A stretch of DNA of 64,000 nt from DAIOEK01 sp964648485 (GCA_964648485.1 CAZYOF010000014.1:31310-95309), one strand, 5' to 3'. Positions 19,001 through 28,022 are shown, numbered from the stretch's first letter. Translations and numbers: made by a program. Notes: generated by a model from the letters alone, not told the origin.

Positions 19001-21428
19001 GGTCATCGGGGTGGAGCAAATCTTCCCATTTCTTGTTATCTGTATTGGTAGATTGCGGATCATAACCCAGGATCTTCCAGTAACCCGGGCTGCAATATAC
19101 CTGATTGGTGACGACGTCGAGATCCCAGATGCCTTCATTTGCCGCTTCCATAGCAAGCTGGAAGCGTTCTTCGCTATCAGAGAGAGCTTTTTCTACTTTT
19201 TTACGCTCGGTGATATCGCGAACCGTTCCCAGAATAATATCCTCTCCCTTGAGTTCCGTCTTTGCCAAATGAATTTCCGCGGGAAATAATGTGCCATCTT
19301 TTCTACGGTGAAGGGTTTCAAAATGGATCTGATCAGAATTATTTAATTTTTTCCAAAATAGATTCGGATCATCCCGTTCGCCACTTTTAGCATCAATATC
19401 AATAACCCGCATATGCATCAATTCTTCTCTGCTAAAACCGGTTTGCTTCGATGAAGCTTGATTTACATATAATATCTCGCCATCTAAGTTACATGCGTAA
19501 ACTGCATCAGTCAGATGTTCAAAAATTGAAATTATTTTCGTTTCGTTATCTTTTAATATTTCTTCCGTCTTCTTCCGTTCGGTAATATCACGGGCAGTTG
19601 CCAGGACGACCTGATCACCATGATAAATCATCGATCCGATGCGGATTTCTGCCGGATAAATGGATCCATCTTTACGGCGATGTTCTGCTTCAATGGTGAT
19701 CGTATGACCCTTTTCTAATTTTTCCCAGACACTTCCCCTATCGTCACGGTCCACGCTCCCGGCATCGATATCCATCACTTTCATGGATAACAATTCTTCG
19801 CGTGAGTATCCCGTTTGATCTGAAGCAGCCTGGTTAACAAAAACCAGATTGCCTTCGTGGTCATGAACAAAAACCGCTTCTGAAAGGTGTTCGAGGATGG
19901 TCCGGTTTCTTTCTTCGCTTTCTGCCAGTTCAACCTGGTTTGTATGACGATCCGATACATCCTGTCCGATGACCAGCGCGGCGGGTTTGTGGCGATATAT
20001 GATGGGCACGGATGTTGATTCGGTATATATCTGCGTTCCATCTGGGCGGACAAAGCGTAGTTCCACAGGTTTGTTTGAAACCCCATCATTAATTTTCTGC
20101 ATTCGCTCACGAAGCACCGGCAGGTCATCCGGGTGGATCATCCAGGTTGCCGGTTGCCCAATAACTTCATCATCTTGAACACCCAGAAGAGTTTTTCCTG
20201 ATTTATTTGCATAAACATATTTGCCATCTTGCACGACAAACATACCATTGGGAGATGCCTCTATCAGTGATTGGAATCTCAGTTCGCTCTCCCGCAACTC
20301 CTGCTGCGCCTGTTTCTGTTTTGTGAGATCCTTGATAAAGGCTGTTAGATACTGAATTTTTCCATCAGAATCGTGTACCGCGGTTCCGGTAATTGACGCC
20401 CAAAACCGTGAACCGTCTTTACGGAAGTATTCTTTTTCCATTTCAACGATTGGCACATTACCCTGAATCAGTGAGCGAAAAGCTTCTAAACTATCTGATA
20501 AGGATTCGGGGGCAGTAATATTTGCAACTGTTAATTTGGATATGTCGTCATCTGAATATCCAAAAAGTTGTTTGAAAGCATTATTTACCTGAATAAAATT
20601 GCCTTCCAGTGAAACCAGAATCACCGCCAGGTTAATGTTATCGAGCATAACCCGCTGAAATTCAAGAATTTCATTCAGTCGTGTTTCCAGATTCAAGGAT
20701 TCGGTGATATCGGTAACCAGCGCAAAGGAACCATCAAAATTTCCATTAACGTCCAACAATGCCGATGCCGTAATATGACAAACCAGGATGGAACCATCTT
20801 TCCGTTTAAATTTGCGTTGATAATTGTCTGGAGTACCCTGACGTCTTTGCTGTAATCTTTGCCGGTGATCTGCCAGTTCTTCAGCCGGCAAGAAATCTGA
20901 AGCGGGATGACCGATAATTTCTTCGGGGGTGTAACCCAACATGGATGCCATGATTGTGTTGACGTAGGTCGTTCTGGAAGAAGCATCTAAGGTCCAAATC
21001 CCTTCGCTGGCAGAATCCATGATACGCTCATTGCGCGATCTTTCAGCAACTTCCGGGGTGATATCTCTGACGACTGTCAGGAGTGTATCTGCATCCAGGC
21101 GGTATGCTGTGACTTTTGCCTGAAAACGGCTGCCATCCATCCGTTGAACCAACCGCTCCCTGGATACAGGTTGTCCGGCGATGATTTCGGTGGTTTTTAT
21201 GGGGTTTTTCTTTAGATCCTCAGGATCAATCACCTGAGGAACCGTCAGGTTCAAAATTTCTGCCTTTGAAGCCCTAAATAGTTCGCAAGCCCGATTGTTG
21301 ACATCAGTAAATTTTCCCTGATTATCGGAAATAATTACCGCATCACGCGATTCATCAAACAGAATACGTAAAAGACTATCCTGTTTACCGTTATTTACCG
21401 GGACTTCTTCTGGCTGTTTTTCCACCAC
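16071..21428 (-). CDS. Giant PAS(x10)-GAF(x2)-HD-GYP signalling protein
   Basis: 1785 residues with no membrane segment. About ten PAS/PAC repeats fill residues 15-1240, several ending in the typical 'VVRDIT' or 'THTDITER' linker. Two GAF domains follow at about 1245-1400 and 1410-1570. An HD-GYP domain at about 1590-1780 has HDIGK, 'LHHHEKFDGSGYPDGL' and 'DVWDALSSDRPYRKAW', so its catalytic residues look intact. The expected activity is cyclic di-GMP hydrolysis. There is no histidine kinase domain despite the PAS/GAF array. The start appears to be GTG at 21428, with GGGAG nine bases upstream. It converges on the PEPCK-like gene. Confidence 0.92.
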   Translation of the reverse strand: MVEKQPEEVPVNNGKQDSLLRILFDESRDAVIISDNQGKFTDVNNRACELFRASKAEILNLTVPQVIDPEDLKKNPIKTTEIIAGQPVSRERLVQRMDGSRFQAKVTAYRLDADTLLTVVRDITPEVAERSRNERIMDSASEGIWTLDASSRTTYVNTIMASMLGYTPEEIIGHPASDFLPAEELADHRQRLQQRRQGTPDNYQRKFKRKDGSILVCHITASALLDVNGNFDGSFALVTDITESLNLETRLNEILEFQRVMLDNINLAVILVSLEGNFIQVNNAFKQLFGYSDDDISKLTVANITAPESLSDSLEAFRSLIQGNVPIVEMEKEYFRKDGSRFWASITGTAVHDSDGKIQYLTAFIKDLTKQKQAQQELRESELRFQSLIEASPNGMFVVQDGKYVYANKSGKTLLGVQDDEVIGQPATWMIHPDDLPVLRERMQKINDGVSNKPVELRFVRPDGTQIYTESTSVPIIYRHKPAALVIGQDVSDRHTNQVELAESEERNRTILEHLSEAVFVHDHEGNLVFVNQAASDQTGYSREELLSMKVMDIDAGSVDRDDRGSVWEKLEKGHTITIEAEHRRKDGSIYPAEIRIGSMIYHGDQVVLATARDITERKKTEEILKDNETKIISIFEHLTDAVYACNLDGEILYVNQASSKQTGFSREELMHMRVIDIDAKSGERDDPNLFWKKLNNSDQIHFETLHRRKDGTLFPAEIHLAKTELKGEDIILGTVRDITERKKVEKALSDSEERFQLAMEAANEGIWDLDVVTNQVYCSPGYWKILGYDPQSTNTDNKKWEDLLHPDDRDRVMRAMADCMENRTPEYSQEFRMLCKDGSWKWIESQGKVTACDHSGRALRLLGTHTDITERKLAHEALRVSEDRLSKTLLASNDGYWDWNLQTNEVYYSDQYYQMAGYAVNEFPHQFDEFRKRVHPDDIDRVMDVADRHLRGELARFEVEFRFLRKDGSWMWIQGKGLITEKDADGTPVRFTGTHTDITDRINAARELENAYRTSNDIVNTIPSGLFIYQYTEPDQLHLILANPQANVITGITLEEWAGREFNEIWPEAKQLGITDQYLDVMRTGNTYETDDLFYADNKISGAYHILAFRLPENRLAVAFEDISEKKQAEAQLKEKTIELEQFFQNNLDLLCIADTSGRFIRLNNEWESVLGYPLSELEGASFFDFIHPEDLDATTKAVSVLNSQEVLANFINRYRCKDGSYRFIEWRSYPVGKTIYAAARDITERIKTENILSKRTQELESLFLLSKELRAAQSRDEILEISAHELHKLVKLDGLSVNLINPEGTSYKVVYADGIAAPNLGKTNTLEIPIAQTVMQSQQVVYIKDYASSPQRNADSIDTDKMGPVAIIQIRSEMGILGAFSLMRSSGAEEFSQDNLHLFTAIGEMVGNALRRSGLFEQAMTRLKQVQALHEIDMAISTSLDQNFSLQAILDRTIRLMDVDAASVLLLNPNTLQLEYKAGLGFFHPRSFEGISIRLGESIAGQVALRQVTTTVEDLPSQNEFVVTDRLIQEKFTCVHAAPMIVKGQVIGVLQAFHRDICPRDPERIDFLEALAAQAAIAVSNARMFTDLEKSNLELQLAYDATIEGWSLATDLRDKETEGHSLRVASMAVRLAELMGVTGKDIVHIRRGGLLHDIGKLAIPDSILFKPRPLTDDEWILMRQHPIHAREMLQRIPFLKRALAIPLHHHEKFDGSGYPDGLKGDQIPLAARIFTLVDVWDALSSDRPYRKAWPTSQVLDYLRQESGKHFDPQVVKAFLDNYENLIR

Positions 21429-21619
21429 TAATCATTACTCCCACTCTTATAAATCCACAGACACCCATAATCATCAGAATAGCCAGAACCTTAACAAATA
21501 GCTATAAATATTTAATGAATCTTGCGAAGTTGTTTATACATTCTACATGATTTAATGAATAGTTGAAAAAAACGAACCGGATCATCAACCTTTTCTACCC
21601 AATATTAATTCTTGAACAA

Positions 21620-22282
21620 CTATTCTGGTAGATGCGCTATCAACACCGATGGATGGATATCTTCAAGTGTATGCAGCACTACATCTGCGCCAGCTTTGGA
21701 TAGATTTTCGACTCCATTCGTGGAAGTCACTGCCAGGCAGGTTGCACCAATCCTTTTGGCTGCCTGTACACCTGCGACTGAATCTTCAATCACCAGGCAT
21801 TTTTCACCCGGCACCTTCAGCTCATTGCTTGCCATCTGGAAAACCCAGGGATCAGGCTTGGAAGGACGCCCATAACCGGGAACCACCGCCTGAAATAAGC
21901 CGCGAATATCCAGACTATCAAGGACCTGGTCTATATTTTCCGGTGGCGCTGAAGAGGCAATCGCCTGCGGAATCTGATGATCCGCAAACCATCGCAGCCA
22001 AATTTCCACCCCCGGCATGAGATGAATATCCCGCTGCATGTGATCCCGGAAGATCTTTTCTTTCTTCGCACTGATCGCATCAACTATTTCGTCTGATACC
22101 GGCTTACCCATCACTGCTTCGAGCGTGCCATGGTTATTCATGCCAAACAGGCGGGTAAACATGTCTTGTGACATGGTTAAATTTAAATCCAGAAGAACTT
22201 CTTTCCAGGAAAGAAAGTGGACTTCCCGGGTATCCACCAATACCCCATCCAGATCCCATAAGACTGCCTGTATTTTCATCAT
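21620..22282 (-). CDS. HAD-superfamily phosphatase/phosphoglucomutase-like protein
   Basis: 220 residues of HAD subfamily I. Motif I is WDLDGVLVDT (residues 9-18), motif II serines lie in 'AIASSAPPENI', motif III lysine in 'RPSKPDPWVF', and motif IV acidic pair in 'CLVIEDSVAGVQAA'. The alpha-helical cap between motifs I and II is like beta-phosphoglucomutase and 2-deoxyglucose-6-phosphatase relatives. It acts on small cytoplasmic sugar phosphates; the exact substrate is not readable. The gene is monocistronic. Confidence 0.88.
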   Translation of the reverse strand: MMKIQAVLWDLDGVLVDTREVHFLSWKEVLLDLNLTMSQDMFTRLFGMNNHGTLEAVMGKPVSDEIVDAISAKKEKIFRDHMQRDIHLMPGVEIWLRWFADHQIPQAIASSAPPENIDQVLDSLDIRGLFQAVVPGYGRPSKPDPWVFQMASNELKVPGEKCLVIEDSVAGVQAAKRIGATCLAVTSTNGVENLSKAGADVVLHTLEDIHPSVLIAHLPE

Positions 22283-22434
22283 AAATCAGAGCCACCCAGC
22301 TTGCCGGTATCGTATTTTTGATTATATCCCACCCTTTTGAAGGGATCAGACAGAGAAAATAAGGCATAATTTGCCGGGTTCCAACTGAATGGTTTACAAT
22401 GTCTTTATGGAAAACAAACTGAAAGAGAAAAATC

Positions 22435-23667
22435 ATGACCACATTAGATGATGTAATTAAGAAATTCCCGCCTGAAGTGCAGGAACCTGTTCGCGCCATC
22501 TGGGATTCATTATCACAGGCTGAAAAAGATAACCTGTTAAGCCTGGTGAAAGGAATCCCCACCGAAAGCGCGCTGGTCAAGATGCTGGTAAAGATGTCAT
22601 CCAACCAGTTGAAGCAGGTGTTCGGACAGAAATCGCATGTGGCGATTGTGGGTCCAGCCAATGTGGGGAAATCCACGCTCTATAACCAGTTTATCCATGC
22701 CAAAACGGATACCGCCAAAGTGAGCCCACTGCCCGGAACCACCCGCGTTAACCAGACCGCTGATGCGGGATTATTTGCCGTAATTGATACCCCCGGTGCA
22801 GATGCCGTGGGCGAGGTGGGCGAGAAAGAGAAGGAAGAAGCTCTGCGAGCTGCGCGGGATGCCGATTTTCTCATCATCCTGTTTGATGCCATCCAGGGGA
22901 TTAAGAAAACCGAAAAAGAAATCTTTGATGAGCTCAAAGATTTGAAAAAGCCGTACGTTGTCGCATTGAACAAAGTAGATATGGTCAAACAGGATGCACC
23001 CGGAGTGATTCAACTGGCTGCCAACCACCTGGGATTGGAGTCAACACAGGTTATTCCCATTGTGGCAAAAGACGGCAAGAACCTCGATCAGCTTGTGGTT
23101 GCCATCGCGGTTGCAGATCCCACCATTGTGGCTGCCCTGGGCAGCGCACTGCCTGAATACCGCTGGAAACTTGCCTGGCGAAGCATTATCAGCGCTGCTT
23201 CCATATCGGCTGCCATCGCACTGATTCCCCTGCCTGTGATTGATTTTGGTCCGCTGATCGTAAACCAATCGGTGATGGTGCTGGGAATTGCGCGTGTTTA
23301 TAATTTCAAAATTAACCTGGAACGAGCTAAAGAGCTGGTCGTTACCTTCGGACTGGGCTTTCTGGGGAGAATGCTCTTCCAGGAACTGAGTAAACTGGGA
23401 GGCATTCCGGGATGGATCCTTTCAGCAGCCATCGCTGCATCCACCACCGTAGTCATGGGTTATGCAGCGGCAGAGTGGTTTGAGAAGGGTCAGAAGATCT
23501 CTGCGGAAACACTCAACCAGCTTACCCGAAAAGTGACAGCTCAGCTGCTAGAATCGCTTAAGAGCCTGGGTAAGCGAAAACCCTCACGCGAAAAATTACA
23601 ACAGGCAGTTGCCGACAGCCTGAAAGAGATCACGATCGATGAAAGTCGTAAACCAGAAACTGAATAA
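22435..23667 (+). CDS. Era-like GTPase with DUF697-like membrane-associated C-terminus
   Basis: 410 residues. The TRAFAC GTPase domain is at about 65-230, with G1 GPANVGKST, G3 DTPGAD and G4 NKVD. A preceding helical segment covers 1-60. The C-terminal part (about 240-360) has hydrophobic helices and looks like the DUF697/YcjF-type tail that links GTPases to membranes. Such proteins are of uncertain function in bacteria. It converges with the next gene with only 6 bp between stops. Confidence 0.85.
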   Translation: MTTLDDVIKKFPPEVQEPVRAIWDSLSQAEKDNLLSLVKGIPTESALVKMLVKMSSNQLKQVFGQKSHVAIVGPANVGKSTLYNQFIHAKTDTAKVSPLPGTTRVNQTADAGLFAVIDTPGADAVGEVGEKEKEEALRAARDADFLIILFDAIQGIKKTEKEIFDELKDLKKPYVVALNKVDMVKQDAPGVIQLAANHLGLESTQVIPIVAKDGKNLDQLVVAIAVADPTIVAALGSALPEYRWKLAWRSIISAASISAAIALIPLPVIDFGPLIVNQSVMVLGIARVYNFKINLERAKELVVTFGLGFLGRMLFQELSKLGGIPGWILSAAIAASTTVVMGYAAAEWFEKGQKISAETLNQLTRKVTAQLLESLKSLGKRKPSREKLQQAVADSLKEITIDESRKPETE

Positions 23668-23673
23668 TGTGAA

Positions 23674-24573
23674 TTAGTTTAATTTTTGTGCACTGGGTAC
23701 CAGCTTGAGCTCATCAATCAATTTGTTGAGCTCAAATTTTGTCAGGACCCTGCCTAACCCCGCATAGGCAGTGAGCGCCGCTTCCATCATGTTGGTGCCG
23801 AATGAGCGCCCATCATAGCGCGGAGTGGTGGTGATCAGCATAGAAACACCCCGCTCGCGCAGAAATTCCACATTCTTTTCGGTGGTGGTATTGGTTACCA
23901 CCCATTTACCTGAAAGATCATCCGGTACATATTTACGCATGAAGAGGAAATCACCTGCCAACAAATCGGAGCCCTGCCAGAATTTAACAAATTTCGGGTG
24001 ATACACTTCGTTTTTATTACTTCCGTAAAAAAGCATACTCATGGGGAAGTAGCTCACGATGGGTAAAAGGATTTTGCCCACCTGGTGATAGGCTGGCAGC
24101 CCGTATATTGGAAACGGCAAACCCAGCGCAACCATCAGATCGCCAATAACGACCCTGTTTGATACTTCTCCTGCCGCTTCTGCCAACCCCAACCGGTCAA
24201 CCACGACCGGCACAAACGCCTGTTTAAAACGCGGAATTTCCGGTAGTTGCGGTTTTGCCAAATCAAAAACCCGACGCTCGAGGGTATGCTTCAATCCACG
24301 CCCATCGACCACCGGGGTCTTTTTTACACCATCGACCAATTTCAACGCTGCGTAAAGGGGATATTCCCGCTCGCCCAGCGGCAGATAGAGATCCACACCA
24401 CCCACACTCAGGCAATCTACCTGACCATCCAGCTCGGTGAACATGCGGTGCGCTTTTTCCACATCACCATCCGTCCCCACCCTGCGGATATTAATTTGAA
24501 CACCATTCAGTTCAACCGTGACTTCTTTATCGCGCTCTGAACTACCCAGACTGATACTTACCGCTTTGCGCAT
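23674..24573 (-). CDS. Conserved protein of the family often labelled quinate 5-dehydrogenase
   Basis: About 299 residues. The ATG at 24573 follows GGGGAGGT and is preferred over an upstream in-frame ATG at 24609. The product starts 'MRKAVSISLGSSERDKEV', and has 'DCLSVGGVDLYLP' near 60 and 'TPVVDGRGLKHTLERRV' near 85. I recognise this pattern from a family in Firmicutes and Chloroflexota that carries that automatic name. No Rossmann GxGxxG is visible, so I do not accept dehydrogenase activity from sequence alone. Confidence 0.6.
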   Translation of the reverse strand: MRKAVSISLGSSERDKEVTVELNGVQINIRRVGTDGDVEKAHRMFTELDGQVDCLSVGGVDLYLPLGEREYPLYAALKLVDGVKKTPVVDGRGLKHTLERRVFDLAKPQLPEIPRFKQAFVPVVVDRLGLAEAAGEVSNRVVIGDLMVALGLPFPIYGLPAYHQVGKILLPIVSYFPMSMLFYGSNKNEVYHPKFVKFWQGSDLLAGDFLFMRKYVPDDLSGKWVVTNTTTEKNVEFLRERGVSMLITTTPRYDGRSFGTNMMEAALTAYAGLGRVLTKFELNKLIDELKLVPSAQKLN

Positions 24574-24749
24574 AATCGACCTCCCCACGGATTTTGCATC
24601 ACTTTTCACAAGTTTACCCTATTAAGTATAAAAGACGAAAAAAACAGGATGAGTATCACATGGCTTTGCGTTGCCACTGTATTTCATCAGTGATAGGATT
24701 GCAATAAGAGGTTTGTCCGGTAAAGGACACTCTCCAGTAAGGGGTGCCG

Positions 24750-25958
24750 ATGCAAATACTGGTTTTTAATTGCGGCAGCAGTTCACTCAATTACAAGGTG
24801 TATGACGCCAGCCAGAAGGAAATAAAGGTGCTGCTATCCGGTAAAGCACACCGGGTGGGGGTTACAGGCAGCGAGCCTGCATTTATTGAGCACCACAGTG
24901 GAACCTCTTATCAGAAGGATATTCAACCCATTCCAGATCACCGGCATGCTGCACGCCTGGTTCTCAATGCAGTGCATGACCGGGCTGTGGAGATTGATAT
25001 TATCGGACACCGTTTTGTTCACGGTGGCAGTTACTTTCAAAATTCAACGTGGCTGACGCCAGAGATCGAACCCAAGGTCCGCGCCTGCCTGCCGCTGGCA
25101 TCGCTGCACAACCCCAACTCATGGAGCGTGATTGAAACCTGCCGCGAAATTATGCCCAACTGCCGGCAGTACCTTACTTTCGATACTGCATTTCACGCAT
25201 CTCTCCCACCTGCGGCATACACCTACCCTCTGTCAGCACAGATCATCCGGGAGAATGGTTTCCGGAAATACGGCTTTCATGGGCTCTCGTACCAATATGT
25301 CACGGACCGGATCGCCCGGGCACTCAACAGGGATTTAGCTGATTTGAATATGGTTGCCTGCCATCTGGGTACCGGCGGCTCCAGCGCAGCCGCCATCCGT
25401 AACGGGAAAAGCGTAGATACCAGCATGGGTTTTACCCCACTGGCGGGGTTAATGATGAGCACCCGTACCGGAGATATGGACGCCCTGTTGGTGCTACGCC
25501 TGCTTGAGGATTTTTCCCTCAGCGGGGGTGAACTGGATACCCTGTTGAATAAAAAAGCCGGCTTGCTGGGAGTCAGCAGCTTTTCCAGTGATATCCGCGA
25601 TATCCAGAAAGCCATACACGAAAATGCGGATTCAAAGGCAGCCCTGGCATATGCCATGTATATCCGCCGATTGAAAGAGACCATAGCCGGGTATGCCGTA
25701 TTGCTGGGGAGAGTGGATGCGCTGATCTTTACCGATGATATCGGCGCCCAAAATTTCGCTGTGCGGCAGGATGCCTGCCAGGGATTGGACTGGTGCGGGA
25801 TCCAGCTCGATTTGAAGAAGAATGAACTGGCTAAAGGTAACCTGATAAATCGTATAGATGCACCCGGCAGCCGAACAGCCATCTTCTGCCTGCCAACCGA
25901 CGAAGAGGGAGTTATTGCCGCAGAAGGTAAACGCCTGTTGGAGGGAACTTCCACATGA
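24750..25958 (+). CDS. ackA: Acetate kinase
   Basis: 402 residues of the ASKHA acetate/butyrate kinase family. It interconverts acetate plus ATP with acetyl phosphate and ADP. Catalytic residues expected from the Methanosarcina enzyme are seen: Asn and Ser in 'VFNCGSSSLNYKVY', Arg in GHRFVHGG, His in ASLHNPNS, Asp in TFDTAFH, His in GFHGLS, Arg in MMSTRTGDMD and Glu in TDEEGVIAAE. One deviation is HLGTGGSS where most have HLGNGAS. The ATG at 24750 has AGGGG upstream; a GTG six bases earlier is less likely. It overlaps the next gene by 4 bp (ATGA). Confidence 0.9.
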   Translation: MQILVFNCGSSSLNYKVYDASQKEIKVLLSGKAHRVGVTGSEPAFIEHHSGTSYQKDIQPIPDHRHAARLVLNAVHDRAVEIDIIGHRFVHGGSYFQNSTWLTPEIEPKVRACLPLASLHNPNSWSVIETCREIMPNCRQYLTFDTAFHASLPPAAYTYPLSAQIIRENGFRKYGFHGLSYQYVTDRIARALNRDLADLNMVACHLGTGGSSAAAIRNGKSVDTSMGFTPLAGLMMSTRTGDMDALLVLRLLEDFSLSGGELDTLLNKKAGLLGVSSFSSDIRDIQKAIHENADSKAALAYAMYIRRLKETIAGYAVLLGRVDALIFTDDIGAQNFAVRQDACQGLDWCGIQLDLKKNELAKGNLINRIDAPGSRTAIFCLPTDEEGVIAAEGKRLLEGTST

Positions 25959-26899
25959 TCATTCTGCGTCCAAGCTACAATGCGGTTGATATATGGCGGC
26001 ATGACCAAGCACAACCACTGCGGGTTTCACCTGATGAATGTCTTCCAATTCTTCACCAGGCTGCGGATGACGATTTGATTGTGCTGATCCATCCCGCAGG
26101 TGGAAATTTTGTGAATCGGATCATCGTGCCGCTGCAATCTTTTACTTTGCAACGCCTCTGGCAGTCCATTCCACTGCTTCCAGAATGGAATTCAATCTCC
26201 TGCCGCCTGGCAGAGAATTTGCTTTCTGATTTTCCCACCCGGAACATACAGGCAGCCTTTGATGATATTCTGTACCACGAGTTACCTGAATCCGCCCGAA
26301 AATATGCCCTGCCGCAGCCGTTTTTAACTGAAACCTATATGAAGCACGGCGGGGATGGTCTGGCACATACCTGGGCTGCCATGCAGAATCCCAGAAAAGG
26401 ATCGCTTATCAGCATCCATCTGGCAGAGCAAACCACTCTGTGCGGTTTTAAGGATGGGAAGATTAAAGCCACCAGCAGCGGATACAGCCCTGTGGAAGGA
26501 CTGCCCGGGGATAACACCTGCGGGAGAATCGACCCAAGCCTGGCTATTATGCTAGCGGACAAGATTGGCGTATCCGGCGCAAGGGATTTGTTGATAAACG
26601 AGAGCGGATGGCAGGCTTTATCTCCATGTTCGGGTGTTCTCGATGATGCATTGACGCGTGAGATGTGGATCAACGAATTACATAAATCCATTGGTTCAAT
26701 GGCAGCTCACTGCGGCGGGTTGGAACGAATTTTTCTATTTGGAGAAAACGATTCATTCATCGGGCGAACCGCTGAGTTATTAGAAATCCACCTGTCGGGT
26801 GGGAGTGTATCTGCTGATAATATCCGGTTCATCTCTCGCTCCCTACCTTCAGGACAGATGTACAAGGATCTTTTTGAGAAGCTGCTGAACAACGAATAA
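25955..26899 (+). CDS. Degenerate acetate kinase paralogue (probable pseudoenzyme)
   Basis: 314 residues with recognisable but eroded similarity to acetate kinase. 'IQAAFDDILYHELPESARKY' matches the catalytic-Asp region, 'KHGGDGLAHTWA' the GFHGLS region, 'IHLAEQTTLCGFKDGKI' the HLGNG region, and 'GYSPVEGLPGDNTCGRIDP' the GFTPLEG...TRTGDID region. The NCGSSS loop, GHR arginine, SLHN histidine, GFHG histidine (Asp here) and TRTGD arginine are all missing or replaced. It is about 90 residues shorter than AckA but has an open frame and couples translationally to ackA by an ATGA overlap. This suggests a retained non-catalytic partner, not a decaying copy. Confidence 0.65.
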   Translation: MIILRPSYNAVDIWRHDQAQPLRVSPDECLPILHQAADDDLIVLIHPAGGNFVNRIIVPLQSFTLQRLWQSIPLLPEWNSISCRLAENLLSDFPTRNIQAAFDDILYHELPESARKYALPQPFLTETYMKHGGDGLAHTWAAMQNPRKGSLISIHLAEQTTLCGFKDGKIKATSSGYSPVEGLPGDNTCGRIDPSLAIMLADKIGVSGARDLLINESGWQALSPCSGVLDDALTREMWINELHKSIGSMAAHCGGLERIFLFGENDSFIGRTAELLEIHLSGGSVSADNIRFISRSLPSGQMYKDLFEKLLNNE

Positions 26900-26973
26900 T
26901 CATATTCAGGGTTGTAACCAGTAAAGCTATTTCTCATTTTGCATGAAATCAATATGACTTCATGTATTTTTCC

Positions 26974-27002
26974 TTGTCAGATGGTTATGATACTGGTACG
27001 AT
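26974..27002 (+). promoter_or_regulatory. Promoter of the 27.0-28.4 kb operon
   Basis: TTGTCA (26974-26979), a 17-bp spacer and TACGAT (26997-27002) with an extended TGG just before the -10 box. The first start codon is at 27021, so the leader is short and contains GGAGG. Confidence 0.5.
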
Positions 27003-27020
27003 TTTAAAGATGGAGGAATA

Positions 27021-27317
27021 ATGAAGACACCTACTCAGTACCAGTACGATCTGGATCAATTGCTGGCTGATCCTTCTGGAAAGCCAGACCTTGAAAAACT
27101 TAACGCTCTCGAGACTGAATTAATTATGGACCTGCGGGCAAAAAAGATGCAGTTTATGGGCAGGGCTGCTTCACATCTGGGCAGTTTTTCCAAACAGGGT
27201 GGTAGGGAACGCGCAGAGAATGAAAAACGTCTGGAAGATGAAAAGCAAGCCAAGTTGAAACCTTACGAAGATTTACTTGAAAAGGTTCAGGAACTCATCA
27301 AACAAAACGGAAAGTAA
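27021..27317 (+). CDS. Small charged hypothetical protein
   Basis: 98 residues, rich in Lys and Glu, mostly predicted alpha-helix with coiled-coil character in residues 20-98. No signal, cysteine or known motif is visible. It has a good GGAGG site and sits 6 bp before the histidine phosphatase gene. I do not recognise the family. Confidence 0.7.
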   Translation: MKTPTQYQYDLDQLLADPSGKPDLEKLNALETELIMDLRAKKMQFMGRAASHLGSFSKQGGRERAENEKRLEDEKQAKLKPYEDLLEKVQELIKQNGK

Positions 27318-27323
27318 TCACTT

Positions 27324-28010
27324 ATGTTGTTGTATTTCATTAGACATGCGCAATCAGCCAACAACGCACTCTTTCTGAAAACAGGGGCGCGAAATGGCCG
27401 TACTGCCGACCCGGGTTTGACTGAACTCGGGCATCGGCAAGCGCAGGTTCTGGCTGATTATTTTGCAAGCAAACGTAATGAATTTTCTGTAGATCACATC
27501 TATACCAGCCTGATGCAGCGCGCCATCCTCACCGCCATGCCCACTGCGGCAGCTTTCGGGCTTCCGCTTGAAGGTATTGTGGACCTGCATGAAACCGGGG
27601 GGGTGTATCTGGATGATGAAATTTCCGGAGAGCCCATCGGACAGCCAGGCTCCAACCGGATGGAATTGCAAAGCAAGTTTCCATCCCTTGTGCTACCTGA
27701 CAGCCTGGATGGGAATGGCTGGTGGAACCGTCCCTATGAAAAACAGGAAGACCGTCCAAAACGGGCAAACCGCCTGGTTGAGTGGCTGCTGGAGAAGCAC
27801 CCCAACCCGTCTGACCGGGTGATGTTATTTTCGCATTTTGGTTTTTTTAATTATTTCCTGTGGGCAGTATTTGGGCAGGTCCGACCCCCGAACACTGAAT
27901 TTTACATGATGAATACCAGCATTACCTGTTTCGAGTTTCTTCCAGATGAAAAAGCGGCATTGTATATTAACCGTATTGATCATCTCCCGGCGGAATTGGT
28001 AACTATATAA
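27324..28010 (+). CDS. Histidine phosphatase (phosphoglycerate mutase-like)
   Basis: 228 residues. The phosphohistidine motif is 'FIRHAQSANN' (5-14; the usual RHGES is RHAQS here). The second arginine is in 'SLMQRAILTAM', a likely proton-donor Glu is in 'DLHETGG', and the second histidine is in 'MLFSHFGFFNYFL'. Such enzymes hydrolyse phosphate esters in the cytoplasm; the substrate is unknown. It is between the small charged protein and the AhpD-like gene in one transcript. Confidence 0.88.
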   Translation: MLLYFIRHAQSANNALFLKTGARNGRTADPGLTELGHRQAQVLADYFASKRNEFSVDHIYTSLMQRAILTAMPTAAAFGLPLEGIVDLHETGGVYLDDEISGEPIGQPGSNRMELQSKFPSLVLPDSLDGNGWWNRPYEKQEDRPKRANRLVEWLLEKHPNPSDRVMLFSHFGFFNYFLWAVFGQVRPPNTEFYMMNTSITCFEFLPDEKAALYINRIDHLPAELVTI

Positions 28011-28022
28011 GGGGAAAACAGC

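Noticed and set aside
25955..26899. Calling the second acetate kinase-like gene a pseudogene
   Set aside because: The frame is open over 314 codons with an ATGA overlap and no internal stop or frameshift, so retention with altered function is more likely.
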